Source: Okibacterium sp. HSC-33S16 (GTDB lineage Bacteria; Actinomycetota; Actinomycetes; Actinomycetales; Microbacteriaceae). Taken from it: DNA of 64,000 bases. Within the stretch, counting starts at the first letter, position 1, and every line of letters begins with the position of its first letter. Both the position numbers and the translations under genes were made by a program. Shown here piece by piece: positions 1 to 8,712 of the stretch. The stretch lies in assembly GCF_024171565.1 (NCBI RefSeq), contig NZ_JALJZZ010000004.1, positions 1 to 64,000 of the forward strand, written 5' to 3'. Under the pieces are notes generated by a model. The model searched no databases, was not told where the DNA came from, and saw only the letters and a program-made list of their open reading frames with translations.

Positions 1-106
1 AGCACTCGGCCAACTCTCACTGGCCTACCCCGACCGAATCAACAAATACCTATAAGCCCAACCGCCCCACTTACACAAAAAACTTGACAGGCTCGCTCCC
101 GACGGG

Positions 107-1246
107 ATGGCCTGGGTGAACCTGTTCACCACCGCCCCATTAGCGGAGACGATCTTCGACGCGATCCGGGCACAGTCGATGCGGTTGCAATCCCCGGCCG
201 AACCCCGGACCCTGGCCCAGTTGGATGCTGACATCGTCGTTGACGGGTTGATCGAATCATTCACCGGTGAGTTCTCCACCCCCGACCCGACCGGCACCCG
301 CATCTTCGGCACCGGCCTCGGCACCTACCGCTACAGCACCGAACCACCCACCGACACCAACACCAACACCAACAGTGACGCTGACGCTCACGTTGACGCT
401 GACGCTGACGCTGGCACTCACGTTGACGCTGACGCTGGCGCTCACGCTGGCAGCGCTGCTGGCGGTGTGGTGTTAGGGACATCGGGGGCGACGGTGTATC
501 GGGTGTCGTGTGCGGGGCCGGGTGTTGACCCGGTCCGGCCGTTCCGGAAGATCGTGCCGACCGTGATGGTCACCGTTCCCGTGTTGACGTTACTGGGGCA
601 GAGTGTTGAGCCGGGGAATCTTGACGGGTACGGGCCGATCGACCCGCAAACCGCTCGGGACCTCGCCGCCCAGGCACCGGAGTTTCACCGGATGCTCACC
701 CACCCCGAAACCGGGGTCGTGCTCTCCCTCGGCGCCACGAAATACACCCCATCAGCAGCGATGCGACGATTCCTCCGCTACCGAGACGGCTACTGCCGAT
801 TCCCGGGCTGTAACCGCAGGGCGGTGACCTGCGATATCGACCACACCGACCCATTCAGCACCGGCGGTTGCACCGATATCGACAACCTCGCCAGCCTGTG
901 CCCGAAACACCACAAAATGAAACACGAAACCCAATGGCAGGTTCAGCAACTCGGCAACGGCACCCTGAAATGGACCTCACCCCAAGGCCGCGAATACCTC
1001 ACCCACCCCGAAAACCCCGCCCGAGGACCCATCCCACCAGTGGCCACGGCCAAACCGGGCAACGGCGAAACGGTGAACTCACCGTCGAACGGTGAAACAA
1101 TGACCGACGCCCAACAGGAGAAACAACGACTGCGGGGTGTTTTCACACGACTCGATGAACGCCTGAAGAAAAATAGGCACCGTCAGGACGACACATTCGA
1201 TGACGGAAACGGAGACATGGTCGAGCCGAACACCCCGCCGTTCTAG
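107..1246 (+). CDS. DUF222/HNH endonuclease-type protein (13E12 family), 5' end disrupted
   Basis: The C-terminal part of a DUF222 domain is followed by an HNH nuclease domain. The HNH signature is clear: CRFPGCNRRAVTC, then DIDHTDPF, then LCPKHHKMKH, giving paired Cys and the H-N-H pattern. Family members are normally 400-600 aa and start well upstream of the DUF222 segment (DGMAWVNLF) seen here at the first Met. The same frame is open from base 2 to a TAA at 53-55 and resumes as family-like sequence (HKKLDRLAPDG) afterwards, so the stop appears to cut the DUF222 domain. The ATG at 107 has no ribosome binding site. I infer a probable pseudogene or a gene reduced to its nuclease half. A low-complexity Asp-Ala repeat lies between the two parts. 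Function in the family is not established; copies are often dispersed in actinobacterial genomes. Confidence 0.6.
   Translation: MAWVNLFTTAPLAETIFDAIRAQSMRLQSPAEPRTLAQLDADIVVDGLIESFTGEFSTPDPTGTRIFGTGLGTYRYSTEPPTDTNTNTNSDADAHVDADADAGTHVDADAGAHAGSAAGGVVLGTSGATVYRVSCAGPGVDPVRPFRKIVPTVMVTVPVLTLLGQSVEPGNLDGYGPIDPQTARDLAAQAPEFHRMLTHPETGVVLSLGATKYTPSAAMRRFLRYRDGYCRFPGCNRRAVTCDIDHTDPFSTGGCTDIDNLASLCPKHHKMKHETQWQVQQLGNGTLKWTSPQGREYLTHPENPARGPIPPVATAKPGNGETVNSPSNGETMTDAQQEKQRLRGVFTRLDERLKKNRHRQDDTFDDGNGDMVEPNTPPF
340..465 (+). repeat. Short tandem repeats inside the DUF222/HNH gene
   Basis: Runs of CACCAA units are followed by many near-perfect GACGCT/CACGTT hexamers. They encode Asn-Thr and then Asp-Ala/His-Val dipeptides between the DUF222 remnant and the HNH domain. 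All units are multiples of three, so copy-number change would keep the frame. Confidence 0.75.
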
Positions 1247-1289
1247 ACCGAAACCCAGCCGTTCAGGTTGAATGCCACGTCGATGAGAG

Positions 1290-2276
1290 TCACCGAAGAC
1301 GAGCGAGCGAGGTGCCGATCCGATCAAAAACGTCGGAATCAACCTCGACGCCCGCTTGTCGCAAAGTGAGAACCGCGGCGCCAACGACTCCGTCAGGAGC
1401 ATGTCGCACCTCAGGCGTAAATCCTTCGGCGCGCAGCGTAGCGATGACCCGGTCATGGATAACCGGCTGCGCCGTGAGCACGCTCCCGCCCAGTACCAGG
1501 GGGCCAGTGAGGTCGGCCGCAGCCATCGCAAAGAAGAGGCCAGCGAGTGCGGAAACTGCATCGTCCAGGATTGCGCGAGCGACAGCATCCGTCGTCGCTT
1601 GAAAAGCGAGCGGGGCGAACCTCGACAGCTCGATAGGGCGCAGCTGATAGAGCTTCTCCACAAGATCTCGGAGCGACAATGGCCTGCCGTCGACACCACG
1701 CTCGCGCGCATTGTCGATGCCGACGGCGTGGAGGACGAGCGGAACCAGCTCCGTCTCTTCACCGCGCCCATCGAGGCTCGCGATGGCGGCAGTGACGACC
1801 CGGTGCCCGATCCAGTAGCCAGAGCCAACATCGCCCAGCAACCAACCCAGGCCATCGGCGGTGCGTTCAACACGCCCGTCATGTACCCGAATTCCTGCCG
1901 CTCCGGTGCCCGCGACCATCGCGTAGCCGTCACGTTGCCACGTTCCTGACGAAAAAATCGCCAGCAAATCGGATGCCACGTCGACCGTGGCCGGAAAACC
2001 GCGCGCCGCCAACGGACTCGAGACCCACTCGCGCGAGCCCGACACGCTCATGCCCGCCATGGCAATCACAGTTGTGGAGACGGACGTCGGTGGAAGACCG
2101 GCAGCATCGCTCGCTGCTTCAGCGGCAGCGAGGATCGATGCGGCCGCTCGATCGGGTCCGGACGAGATCGGATTACCTCCGGCGGCAGAGCCATAACCGA
2201 GACAATGCCCTGTTGAATCGAGCAAAACTGCACGGGTGGACGTCCCGCCGGCGTCTATTGCGAGCAGGTTAATCAT
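1290..2276 (-). CDS. N-acetylglucosamine kinase-like protein (BadF/BadG/BcrA/BcrD ATPase family)
   Basis: A 328-aa ASKHA-fold sugar kinase. The N-terminal phosphate-1 loop DAGGTSTR is at residues 8-15, GTGAAGIR is the second phosphate loop, and GDVGSGYWIG the connecting motif typical of NagK-type kinases. The C-terminal LGGSVL segment fits the adenosine loop. It would phosphorylate GlcNAc or a related amino sugar in the cytosol. It is divergent from an RpiR regulator and an NgcEFG-like transporter, which supports an amino-sugar role. The exact substrate (GlcNAc, GlcN or MurNAc) cannot be read from the sequence. Confidence 0.75.
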   Translation of the reverse strand: MINLLAIDAGGTSTRAVLLDSTGHCLGYGSAAGGNPISSGPDRAAASILAAAEAASDAAGLPPTSVSTTVIAMAGMSVSGSREWVSSPLAARGFPATVDVASDLLAIFSSGTWQRDGYAMVAGTGAAGIRVHDGRVERTADGLGWLLGDVGSGYWIGHRVVTAAIASLDGRGEETELVPLVLHAVGIDNARERGVDGRPLSLRDLVEKLYQLRPIELSRFAPLAFQATTDAVARAILDDAVSALAGLFFAMAAADLTGPLVLGGSVLTAQPVIHDRVIATLRAEGFTPEVRHAPDGVVGAAVLTLRQAGVEVDSDVFDRIGTSLARLR

Positions 2277-2403
2277 TCGTTACGACTTTGTGATCTTTGC
2301 ATCATTGCCCTTCGAGTCCAGTAAGAATACTTTTCAAGCAAGCTCCAATCCACTGAAACGGATTTTCATGTCAACGATGACATCAGGTAGAGAGGCATTA
2401 CGT

Positions 2404-3303
2404 ATGTCGGCTCGCATTCAGGCAAATTTGCCACAGATGTCGAGCGTCATGGTGAAAATTGCCGAGCTTCTGCTCGAACACCCGACGCTCCCTTTGGAGC
2501 AGTCCATTACTGAGCTTGCCGAACAGGCGGGTACCTCGCCCGCAACCGTTACCCGGTTCTGCCGCCTCATCGGCTTCACGGGATACGTGCAATTCCGGGT
2601 GGGCGTGGCCAGTGACATCGGCCGCGGAGACGCCCACGAATCCTGGCGAGCTGACATCGGCCGTGCATTTGCGCCGGAAGACACACCCAACGAGGTGCTT
2701 GGAACCCTGCTCAACGCGCACATCCGCTCGCTTGAGACAACCGCACGGCTCATGGACCTCGACGTTGTCGTCGAGGTGGCACGCGCGATTGCCAACGCAC
2801 CACACGTCGACATTTACGGCATCGGTGGCAGCGCGGGCATGGCCTCTGAGATGCAGGCACGGCTGTACCGCATCGGTATCAATGCCCACTGCTGGTCTGA
2901 GGTGCACGGTGGCCTCACGAGTGCGGCGATCCTCGGCGAGGATGCGGTGGCCATTGGCATCTCCAACACTGGTCGAACCGAAGAGACCATCCAGATGCTG
3001 TCACAGGCGAAATCGTCGGGTGCCTTCACGATTTCGCTGAGCAATAGTCCGACAACGCCCCTCGCTGAGGTGGCCGATGTCAACGTGATCACGGCTGCAC
3101 CCGAGCAGTTCCTTCAGCCGGACGACCTTTCGGCGAAGCACGCGCAACTGTTCGTGCTCGACATGCTCTACCTGCTCGTCGCGCAGCAGGACTCGATCGA
3201 CACCGCTGCGAAGCTCGCAGCAAGTGCCATGGCGGTGTCGGAACACCGCCGCCCGGCCCGACGGGATCTGACTCCCTCTCAATCGAAAGGCGGGGACCGA
3301 TGA
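2404..3303 (+). CDS. MurR/RpiR family transcriptional regulator
   Basis: A 299-aa regulator with an N-terminal helix-turn-helix (residues about 1-75, containing TSPATVTRFCRLIGFTGY) and a C-terminal SIS domain (about 120-250, with IYGIGGSAGMASEMQARL and ISNTGRTEETI) that should sense a phosphorylated amino sugar. I chose the ATG at 2404 because GGTAGAGAGG lies 8 bases upstream; an in-frame ATG at 2368 lacks such a site. The stop overlaps the start of the next gene (ATGA), so it probably heads the SIS-NgcEFG operon. It may also control the divergent kinase across the 127-base gap. Confidence 0.88.
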   Translation: MSARIQANLPQMSSVMVKIAELLLEHPTLPLEQSITELAEQAGTSPATVTRFCRLIGFTGYVQFRVGVASDIGRGDAHESWRADIGRAFAPEDTPNEVLGTLLNAHIRSLETTARLMDLDVVVEVARAIANAPHVDIYGIGGSAGMASEMQARLYRIGINAHCWSEVHGGLTSAAILGEDAVAIGISNTGRTEETIQMLSQAKSSGAFTISLSNSPTTPLAEVADVNVITAAPEQFLQPDDLSAKHAQLFVLDMLYLLVAQQDSIDTAAKLAASAMAVSEHRRPARRDLTPSQSKGGDR

Positions 3304-4055
3304 CGGACCTTGTTCAGGACCTGCTCACCCAGGCAACCACCCGACTGGAGCGGCTCGCCGCGCTGGCCGGCTCTGGCGGCCTCGACCCCGCCGTCGACCT
3401 GCTGGTCGACGCACTCGACGCGGGCGGTGTCTTGCAGGCGTTCGGAACCGGTCACTCACAAGCCTTCGCCATGGAGATTGCCGGTCGCGCCGGCGGGCTC
3501 ATTCCCACCAACCGTATTTCGTTGACCGACCTGGTGCTCTACGGCAGCCGGGACGTCTCTGATCTCGGTGGCTCGACACTCGAACGAGACCCGGCTGTGG
3601 TCGACGAGCTCTTCGACGTCTCGATCGTTCATCCGGAAGATGTCTTTCTCATCGCATCGAACTCCGGTGTGAACGGATCTATCGTCGGGTTCGCCCTCGC
3701 CGTCAAAGAACGAGGGCACAAACTCATCGCCGTGACGAGCCTCGAGCACACTCACTCGGTCGAACCCAAGCACCCGAGCGGCAAAAGGCTGAGCGACGTG
3801 GCCGATGTCGTCATTGACAACCTGGCACCGTTCGGCGACACCACGCTCGAGTTGCCGGGTGGCATTGGCGTGGGCGCGATCTCGTCGATCACATCGGCGT
3901 TCATCGCCCAGTTGCTCACCGTCGAGGTGTCTCGAAAGATCTCCGAGAGGGATGAGGTTCCACCCCTCTATATCTCGGCGAACATCCCCGCCGGGGATGC
4001 GCACAACAGCGCACTGGAAGAGAAATACCGCGGCAAGATCCGCAGAGTCGCGTAA
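3300..4055 (+). CDS. SIS-domain sugar-phosphate protein (COG4821/UPF0309-like)
   Basis: A 251-aa SIS-fold protein. AFGTGHSQAFAMEIAGRAGG near residue 48 is the sugar-phosphate loop, and IASNSGVNGS near 118 is the second SIS motif. Related proteins are called phosphosugar isomerase-like or UPF0309; their reaction is mostly unproven. It overlaps the RpiR gene by four bases, so it is translationally coupled, and precedes an NgcE-type binding protein. A role on imported amino-sugar phosphates (isomerase, deaminase or etherase) is inferred. It lacks the length and layout of the glutamine-dependent GlmS synthase. Confidence 0.75.
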   Translation: MTDLVQDLLTQATTRLERLAALAGSGGLDPAVDLLVDALDAGGVLQAFGTGHSQAFAMEIAGRAGGLIPTNRISLTDLVLYGSRDVSDLGGSTLERDPAVVDELFDVSIVHPEDVFLIASNSGVNGSIVGFALAVKERGHKLIAVTSLEHTHSVEPKHPSGKRLSDVADVVIDNLAPFGDTTLELPGGIGVGAISSITSAFIAQLLTVEVSRKISERDEVPPLYISANIPAGDAHNSALEEKYRGKIRRVA

Positions 4056-4125
4056 CACACCCCCCACAGCTGATCAGGGACTAACCCCGATTCAGCGAAG
4101 ACAGCGAAAGAGAAGGCACACCACA

Positions 4126-5535
4126 ATGATGAATCTAGATAACGTGGTCACCGATCGCCGGAATGTGCTCAGGGGCGCAATAGCCGCTGCAGTATTGATT
4201 CCCCTCGGTGGTTCACTCATGTCGTGCGCGACTGGCGGACCAACGGGCGGAGGCGCCGCGGGAACGGTTTCAGCGAAGAACCCGTTCGGCATGGCAGACA
4301 ACTCCACGATCGACTCGGTCATCTTCGATGGCGGCTACGGCGTCGACTACGTCGAGTACGCCGCGAAGATCCTTGAGAAGAACCATGATGGCTCCACCGC
4401 CAAGGTGGCGTCGAGCACCCAGATTGGTACCGAACTCCAGCCCCGGTTCGTCGGCGGCAACCCGCCCGACCTGATCGACAATTCGGGAGCGCAGTCGATT
4501 GGTTTCAACACCATCCTCGACCAACTCGAGGACCTGCAGGATGTCATCGACGCCGACAACCTCGAAGGCGACAAGATTGCGGACACGCTCTACGGCGGAG
4601 TGCTCAAGCCGGGCACCTTCGACGGCAAGCTCGCCGCCATCAACTATGTGCTCACGGTCTACGGAGTCTGGTACTCGTCCAGCCTGTTCGAAGAGAACGG
4701 CTGGACACCTCCGACGACATGGGCCGAAGCGCTCGAACTGGGTGCAAAGGCCAAAGCGGCAGGGAAGTACCTGTTCGTCTGGGGTAAGGAAGCCGCGACG
4801 TACTACCAAACCCTCGCCATTGAGTCCGCCATCAAGGAAGGCGGCGACGAGGTCCGCCTCGCCCTCGAGAACCTCGAGGAGGGCTGCTGGTCGTTGCCTG
4901 CCGTGCAGAGTGTCTTCGAAGCGATGCACGAAGTCGTCGCGTCGGGCTACATGAAGCCGGGAGGATCGGGAACCCAGTTCACTGCGGCCCAGGCCCAGTG
5001 GAGCAACGACCAGGAAGCGCTGCTCTACCCGTCGGGGTCCTGGATTGAGAACGAGATGAAGGACAACACTGCGGAGGGCTTCGCCATGAAGGGCTTCCCG
5101 GCAATGGTCGTCAGCGAGTCCGCCGCTATGCCGGTCGAAGCGCTGCACTCAACGGCTGGCGAACCGTTTATTGTCCCTTCGCAGGGCAAGAACGTCGCTG
5201 GCGGCAAGGAACTCCTCCGCACGATGCTGTCGAAGGATGCCGCGACGAACTTCGCCAAGACGAAGCTCGCCCCAACGATTGTCAAGGGACTCGTCCCCGC
5301 CGACGGTTTCGGATCAACGGCCCTTGTCTCCCAAACCGACATGCTCGACGCTGCAGGCGAAAACATCTTCACCTGGGGCTTCGTCGACCTGTACGGCACC
5401 AACGCTGACCAGCTTGTCGTGTGGAACACGTTCCTCGACGGCAAGTCCGACGTCGCGACCCTTACATCGAGCCTTCAGGCCATCACCGACAAGGTGAGGG
5501 AAGACGACTCGATCAACAAGATCGAAATCAAATGA
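4126..5535 (+). CDS. ngcE: N-acetylglucosamine/diacetylchitobiose ABC transporter substrate-binding lipoprotein (NgcE-like)
   Basis: A 469-aa family 1 solute-binding protein. The N-terminus has a twin-arginine-like RRNVLRG at residues 11-17, a hydrophobic stretch and a lipobox ending at Cys34 (SLMSC), so it is likely an exported lipoprotein. The segments FDGGYGVDY and RFVGGNPPDLIDNSGA match the NgcE subgroup of Streptomyces chitin-sugar transporters as I know it. The start at 4126 is supported by AGAAGG upstream. Its stop overlaps the next permease start (ATGA), so it forms one operon with ngcF and ngcG. Substrate (GlcNAc or chitobiose) is inferred from family and from the neighbouring kinase. 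Confidence 0.82.
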   Translation: MMNLDNVVTDRRNVLRGAIAAAVLIPLGGSLMSCATGGPTGGGAAGTVSAKNPFGMADNSTIDSVIFDGGYGVDYVEYAAKILEKNHDGSTAKVASSTQIGTELQPRFVGGNPPDLIDNSGAQSIGFNTILDQLEDLQDVIDADNLEGDKIADTLYGGVLKPGTFDGKLAAINYVLTVYGVWYSSSLFEENGWTPPTTWAEALELGAKAKAAGKYLFVWGKEAATYYQTLAIESAIKEGGDEVRLALENLEEGCWSLPAVQSVFEAMHEVVASGYMKPGGSGTQFTAAQAQWSNDQEALLYPSGSWIENEMKDNTAEGFAMKGFPAMVVSESAAMPVEALHSTAGEPFIVPSQGKNVAGGKELLRTMLSKDAATNFAKTKLAPTIVKGLVPADGFGSTALVSQTDMLDAAGENIFTWGFVDLYGTNADQLVVWNTFLDGKSDVATLTSSLQAITDKVREDDSINKIEIK

Positions 5536-6548
5536 CAGCGGCCGGTGCGGACCCAGGTGCGGCTATCGCCGCAACCCTGGGCCCCTCCGGCGGTCGAAAG
5601 GCCGCCGGGGGGCGCCGGCGCAAACTCACATTCGACTACGTGAGTTTCATGGTGGTGTTCCTCGGACTGCCGCTGGCGATCTTCCTCATCTTCGTGATCT
5701 GGCCGTTCCTTCAGGCCGTGTTCTACTCGCTGACGGACTGGTCGGGGTTCACGCCCGATATGAACCTCATCGGGGTTGAGAACTACATTCGGCTGCTCAA
5801 CGACGACATCTTCATGAAGGCGCTGGGCAACAACGTCCTCCTGGCCATCGTCGTTCCCCTTGTCACGATTGTCCTCGCGCTCGCACTTGCGACGTTGGTC
5901 ACCGTCGGCGGACCCAGTCACGGACCAATCCGGGGGCTGCGCAACTCCAGCTTCTATCGCGTCGTGTCGTTCTTCCCCTACGTGATCCCGGCCATCGTCA
6001 TCGGCATCCTGTGGAGCCAGATCTACAACCCAGCCGGACTGCTCAACGGCCTGCTTGGGCTCATCGGCCTCGACATGTTCGACTCGTTCGCATGGCTCGG
6101 TGACGAGCGCACGGCTATGGGCGCCACGATCTTCGTCATCGTCTGGAGCTTCGTCGGTTTCTACATGGTTCTTTTCGTCGCGGCGATCAAAGGCGTTCCC
6201 GCTGAGACCTACGAAGCAGCACGCATCGACGGCGCCGGACGTATGCGCACCGCACTGTCGATCACCATCCCGCTCATTCGCGACAACATCCAGACCGCAT
6301 ACATCTACCTCGGAATCATGGCCCTCGACGCCTTCGTCTACATGCAGGCACTCAACCCGGGCGGCGGACCCAACAACTCCACCCTCGTGATGAGCCAGCA
6401 ACTGTTCCGCACAGCGTTCAACAAAGGCGAGTTTGGCCAGGCCAGCGCCATGGGTGTCGTGCTCGCCATCGTCACCCTGATCTTCGCGGCCATCGTCTTC
6501 ACAGTGAACCGCGTCACCGGCGGCAGAGAAGAAAAGGGCCGCTCATGA
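5532..6548 (+). CDS. ngcF: ABC transporter permease, NgcF-like (CUT1)
   Basis: A 338-aa inner-membrane permease with about six hydrophobic segments after a basic, Gly-rich N-terminus. The cytoplasmic EAA loop is visible as ETYEAARIDGAGRMRT, the ATPase docking site. The ATG at 5532 overlaps the ngcE stop, so it is translationally coupled. It pairs with the following permease to form the channel of the amino-sugar importer. No ATPase gene is nearby, as is usual for actinobacterial CUT1 systems served by a shared MsiK-type ATPase. Confidence 0.85.
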   Translation: MTAAGADPGAAIAATLGPSGGRKAAGGRRRKLTFDYVSFMVVFLGLPLAIFLIFVIWPFLQAVFYSLTDWSGFTPDMNLIGVENYIRLLNDDIFMKALGNNVLLAIVVPLVTIVLALALATLVTVGGPSHGPIRGLRNSSFYRVVSFFPYVIPAIVIGILWSQIYNPAGLLNGLLGLIGLDMFDSFAWLGDERTAMGATIFVIVWSFVGFYMVLFVAAIKGVPAETYEAARIDGAGRMRTALSITIPLIRDNIQTAYIYLGIMALDAFVYMQALNPGGGPNNSTLVMSQQLFRTAFNKGEFGQASAMGVVLAIVTLIFAAIVFTVNRVTGGREEKGRS

Positions 6549-7492
6549 CCACCGAAGCCATCACCACCCGTGGCGCGAACCGACACGATCGCAAGCAGCA
6601 GGCACACGAGCACAAGAGCCCGTCCTCAAGCAAGCGGACATTTGATCGCAAGCCGGTCAACACGCCCGGCGACAAGGCCGTCGGCGCACTTTCGCACACC
6701 GCCCTCGTCATCTGGTCACTCATCGTCATCCTTCCGCTGCTGTGGACATTGATGACGAGCTTCAAAACAACGAAGGAGATCTTCGCCTCCCCGTTCTCAC
6801 TGCCCGCGAGCTGGAACTTCAACAACTACGTTTCGGCGTGGACCCAGGAAGGTATCGGCAACTACTTCCTCAACACGGTCATCGTTGTTGGCTTCGCCCT
6901 GGTCATCGTCATGGTGCTCGGCGCGATGTGCGCGTACGTGCTCGCGAGGTACAAATTCTTCGGCAGCCGCGCTATTTACTACCTCATGCTCGCCGGCCTC
7001 ACCTTCCCGGTGTTTCTGGCGATCGTCCCGCTGTTCTTCGTCCTGCGCAACATCGGGCTGCTCAACACCCTGCCCGGCCTCATCCTCACCTACGTCGCGT
7101 TCGCACTGCCCTTCACGGTCTTCTTCCTCTACTCCTTCTTTAAGGGGCTCCCGGATGAGATCGCCGAAGCGGCAGCGATCGACGGAGCGGGGGAGTGGCG
7201 CACCTTCTTCCAGGTGATGTTGCCGATGGCGAAGCCCGGAATGGCCTCGGTTGCCATCTTCAATTTCCTCGGGCTGTGGAACCAGTTCCTGCTGCCCGTT
7301 GCGTTGAACACCAACAAGAGCAACTACGTCCTCTCGCAGGGCATGGCGTCGTTCGCCTCGTCAGCCGGTTACGCGGTCGACTTCGGTGCGCTGTTCGCGG
7401 CCGTCGTCATCACGATCGTTCCCGTTCTCGTGGCCTACGTCATCTTCCAACGTCAGCTGCAGGGATCGGTCAGTCAGGGGACGATGAAGTAG
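6545..7492 (+). CDS. ngcG: ABC transporter permease, NgcG-like (CUT1)
   Basis: A 315-aa MalG-type permease. The first 45 residues are hydrophilic and basic, then six membrane segments follow. The EAA loop is DEIAEAAAIDGAGEWRTF. It overlaps ngcF by four bases and ends the amino-sugar operon. It is the second channel subunit; with NgcE and NgcF it should import GlcNAc or chitobiose. Confidence 0.85.
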   Translation: MTTEAITTRGANRHDRKQQAHEHKSPSSSKRTFDRKPVNTPGDKAVGALSHTALVIWSLIVILPLLWTLMTSFKTTKEIFASPFSLPASWNFNNYVSAWTQEGIGNYFLNTVIVVGFALVIVMVLGAMCAYVLARYKFFGSRAIYYLMLAGLTFPVFLAIVPLFFVLRNIGLLNTLPGLILTYVAFALPFTVFFLYSFFKGLPDEIAEAAAIDGAGEWRTFFQVMLPMAKPGMASVAIFNFLGLWNQFLLPVALNTNKSNYVLSQGMASFASSAGYAVDFGALFAAVVITIVPVLVAYVIFQRQLQGSVSQGTMK

Positions 7493-7531
7493 GCGTCGTT
7501 TAAGAGAAACCAGCGGATGCTTCGGCGCCCG

Positions 7532-8563
7532 TCAGCGAGACGGCGTACTGTCACGCAGAACGACGGTGGTTGTGATGGTGTCGTTGGCCGTGTCATCCGT
7601 TGAGAGAGCGAGCGCGATCGCACGACGTCCGACTTCGACGAGCGGAATGTTCACCGTGGACAGCGGGGGTGTGACGTCGCGCACGGTCGGAATGTCGTCG
7701 AATCCCGCTACCGCGATGTCCTCGCCCGGAACGATGCCGGCCTCACGCAGGGCCGAGAGCGCGCCCACCGCCATCACATCGCTGACCGCAAAGATGAGTT
7801 CGGTGTCGTCGAGACCCTGCGCGAGAAGGGCGTTGGCGCCGTCGAATCCGCCATCGCGGGTGAACTCGGTCGCGACGATGCGGTTTTCGGGGATCTCGAT
7901 GCCGCTTTCGGCGAGCCCCTCGACGAATCCGCTCAGGCGGTCACGTGCGGTGAGCAGTGTGCGTGACCCGGTGATGGCCGCGAACCTGCGGTAACCGAGG
8001 GCGACGAGCTCACGTGCGAGCTGCTTCGCACCTTCGGCGTTCTCGATGGCAACGGTTTCGAACGGCAGCTCATGCTGGCTCACGAAAACCACGCGCCCGC
8101 CCGTCGCCTCGAACGCCTGCAGCTCGGAGATCAGGGCGTCCTGGTCGGTCTCTGTCGATGACCGCGACCCGGCGAGGATCATGACGCGGGGACGCTGGCC
8201 GCGCAGGGCCCGAACGAGCTCAAGTTCGCGAGCGGTTGAGCGTTCGGTGACAGCCATGGTGACGACGAGCCCCGCCTCCTCTGACGCCCGGATCACCCCG
8301 GCCGCGATCGACGAGAAGTAGGGGTCAGCAATGTCCGCGACGAGCAGTGCCACAGTGTTCGTGCCACCCTTTGCGACCGCCTGTGCCGAGAGATTCGGGG
8401 TGTAGTTGAGTCGCGCTGCGGCGTCGAGCACCCGGCTGCGGTACGACTCATGCACCTTGCGCTCACTGCCGTTGAGGGCACGCGACGCTGTCGCGAGCGA
8501 GACCCCGGCTTCCCTTGCCACATCGTGAAGAGTGACCGGTGCCTTGCGCGAAGCGATCTCCAT
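7532..8563 (-). CDS. LacI family transcriptional regulator
   Basis: A 343-aa regulator. The helix-turn-helix VTLHDVAREAGVSLATASRALNG occupies residues 9-31, followed by the hinge and a periplasmic-binding-protein-like effector domain (VALLVADIADPYFSSI onward; VAGFDDIPTVRDVTPPLSTV near the end). The start at 8563 has GGAAGG upstream on the minus strand. It is divergent from the oxidoreductase at 8713 across 149 bases and most likely controls that three-gene cluster. The effector is unknown. Confidence 0.85.
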   Translation of the reverse strand: MEIASRKAPVTLHDVAREAGVSLATASRALNGSERKVHESYRSRVLDAAARLNYTPNLSAQAVAKGGTNTVALLVADIADPYFSSIAAGVIRASEEAGLVVTMAVTERSTARELELVRALRGQRPRVMILAGSRSSTETDQDALISELQAFEATGGRVVFVSQHELPFETVAIENAEGAKQLARELVALGYRRFAAITGSRTLLTARDRLSGFVEGLAESGIEIPENRIVATEFTRDGGFDGANALLAQGLDDTELIFAVSDVMAVGALSALREAGIVPGEDIAVAGFDDIPTVRDVTPPLSTVNIPLVEVGRRAIALALSTDDTANDTITTTVVLRDSTPSR

Positions 8564-8649
8564 GAAATTTCCTTCCGACCCGCGGTTCATCCCTCGAGCG
8601 TGCTGGATGCCATTGTGCCACGCGTGTCGGTCGGAGCAGGGGAAGCCAA

Positions 8650-8676
8650 CCGCAAGCCGGAGAACGCTTTCCCTGT
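8650..8676. promoter_or_regulatory. Candidate LacI operator between the divergent lacI-type gene and the Gfo/Idh cluster
   Basis: GGAGAACGCTTTCCC at 8659-8673 is an imperfect inverted repeat (GG..AA...TT..CC). It shares the half GCTTTCCC with 12822-12829. Position in the divergent gap fits a repressor site. This is a visual match only. Confidence 0.4.
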
Positions 8677-8712
8677 TACGCTGGCATCCAACTTCGCCGA
8701 GGAGGGCACACC

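Noticed and set aside
340-465. Possible CRISPR array
   Set aside because: Units are six bases long and adjacent without unique spacers; it is a coding microsatellite.
257-482. Several small low-complexity open frames on both strands
   Set aside because: Produced by the hexamer repeat array inside the DUF222/HNH gene; every frame is open there.
1079-1933. Minus-strand open frame spanning the end of the DUF222/HNH gene and the GlcNAc kinase
   Set aside because: Overlaps two genes with clear family motifs; composition is a frame shadow.
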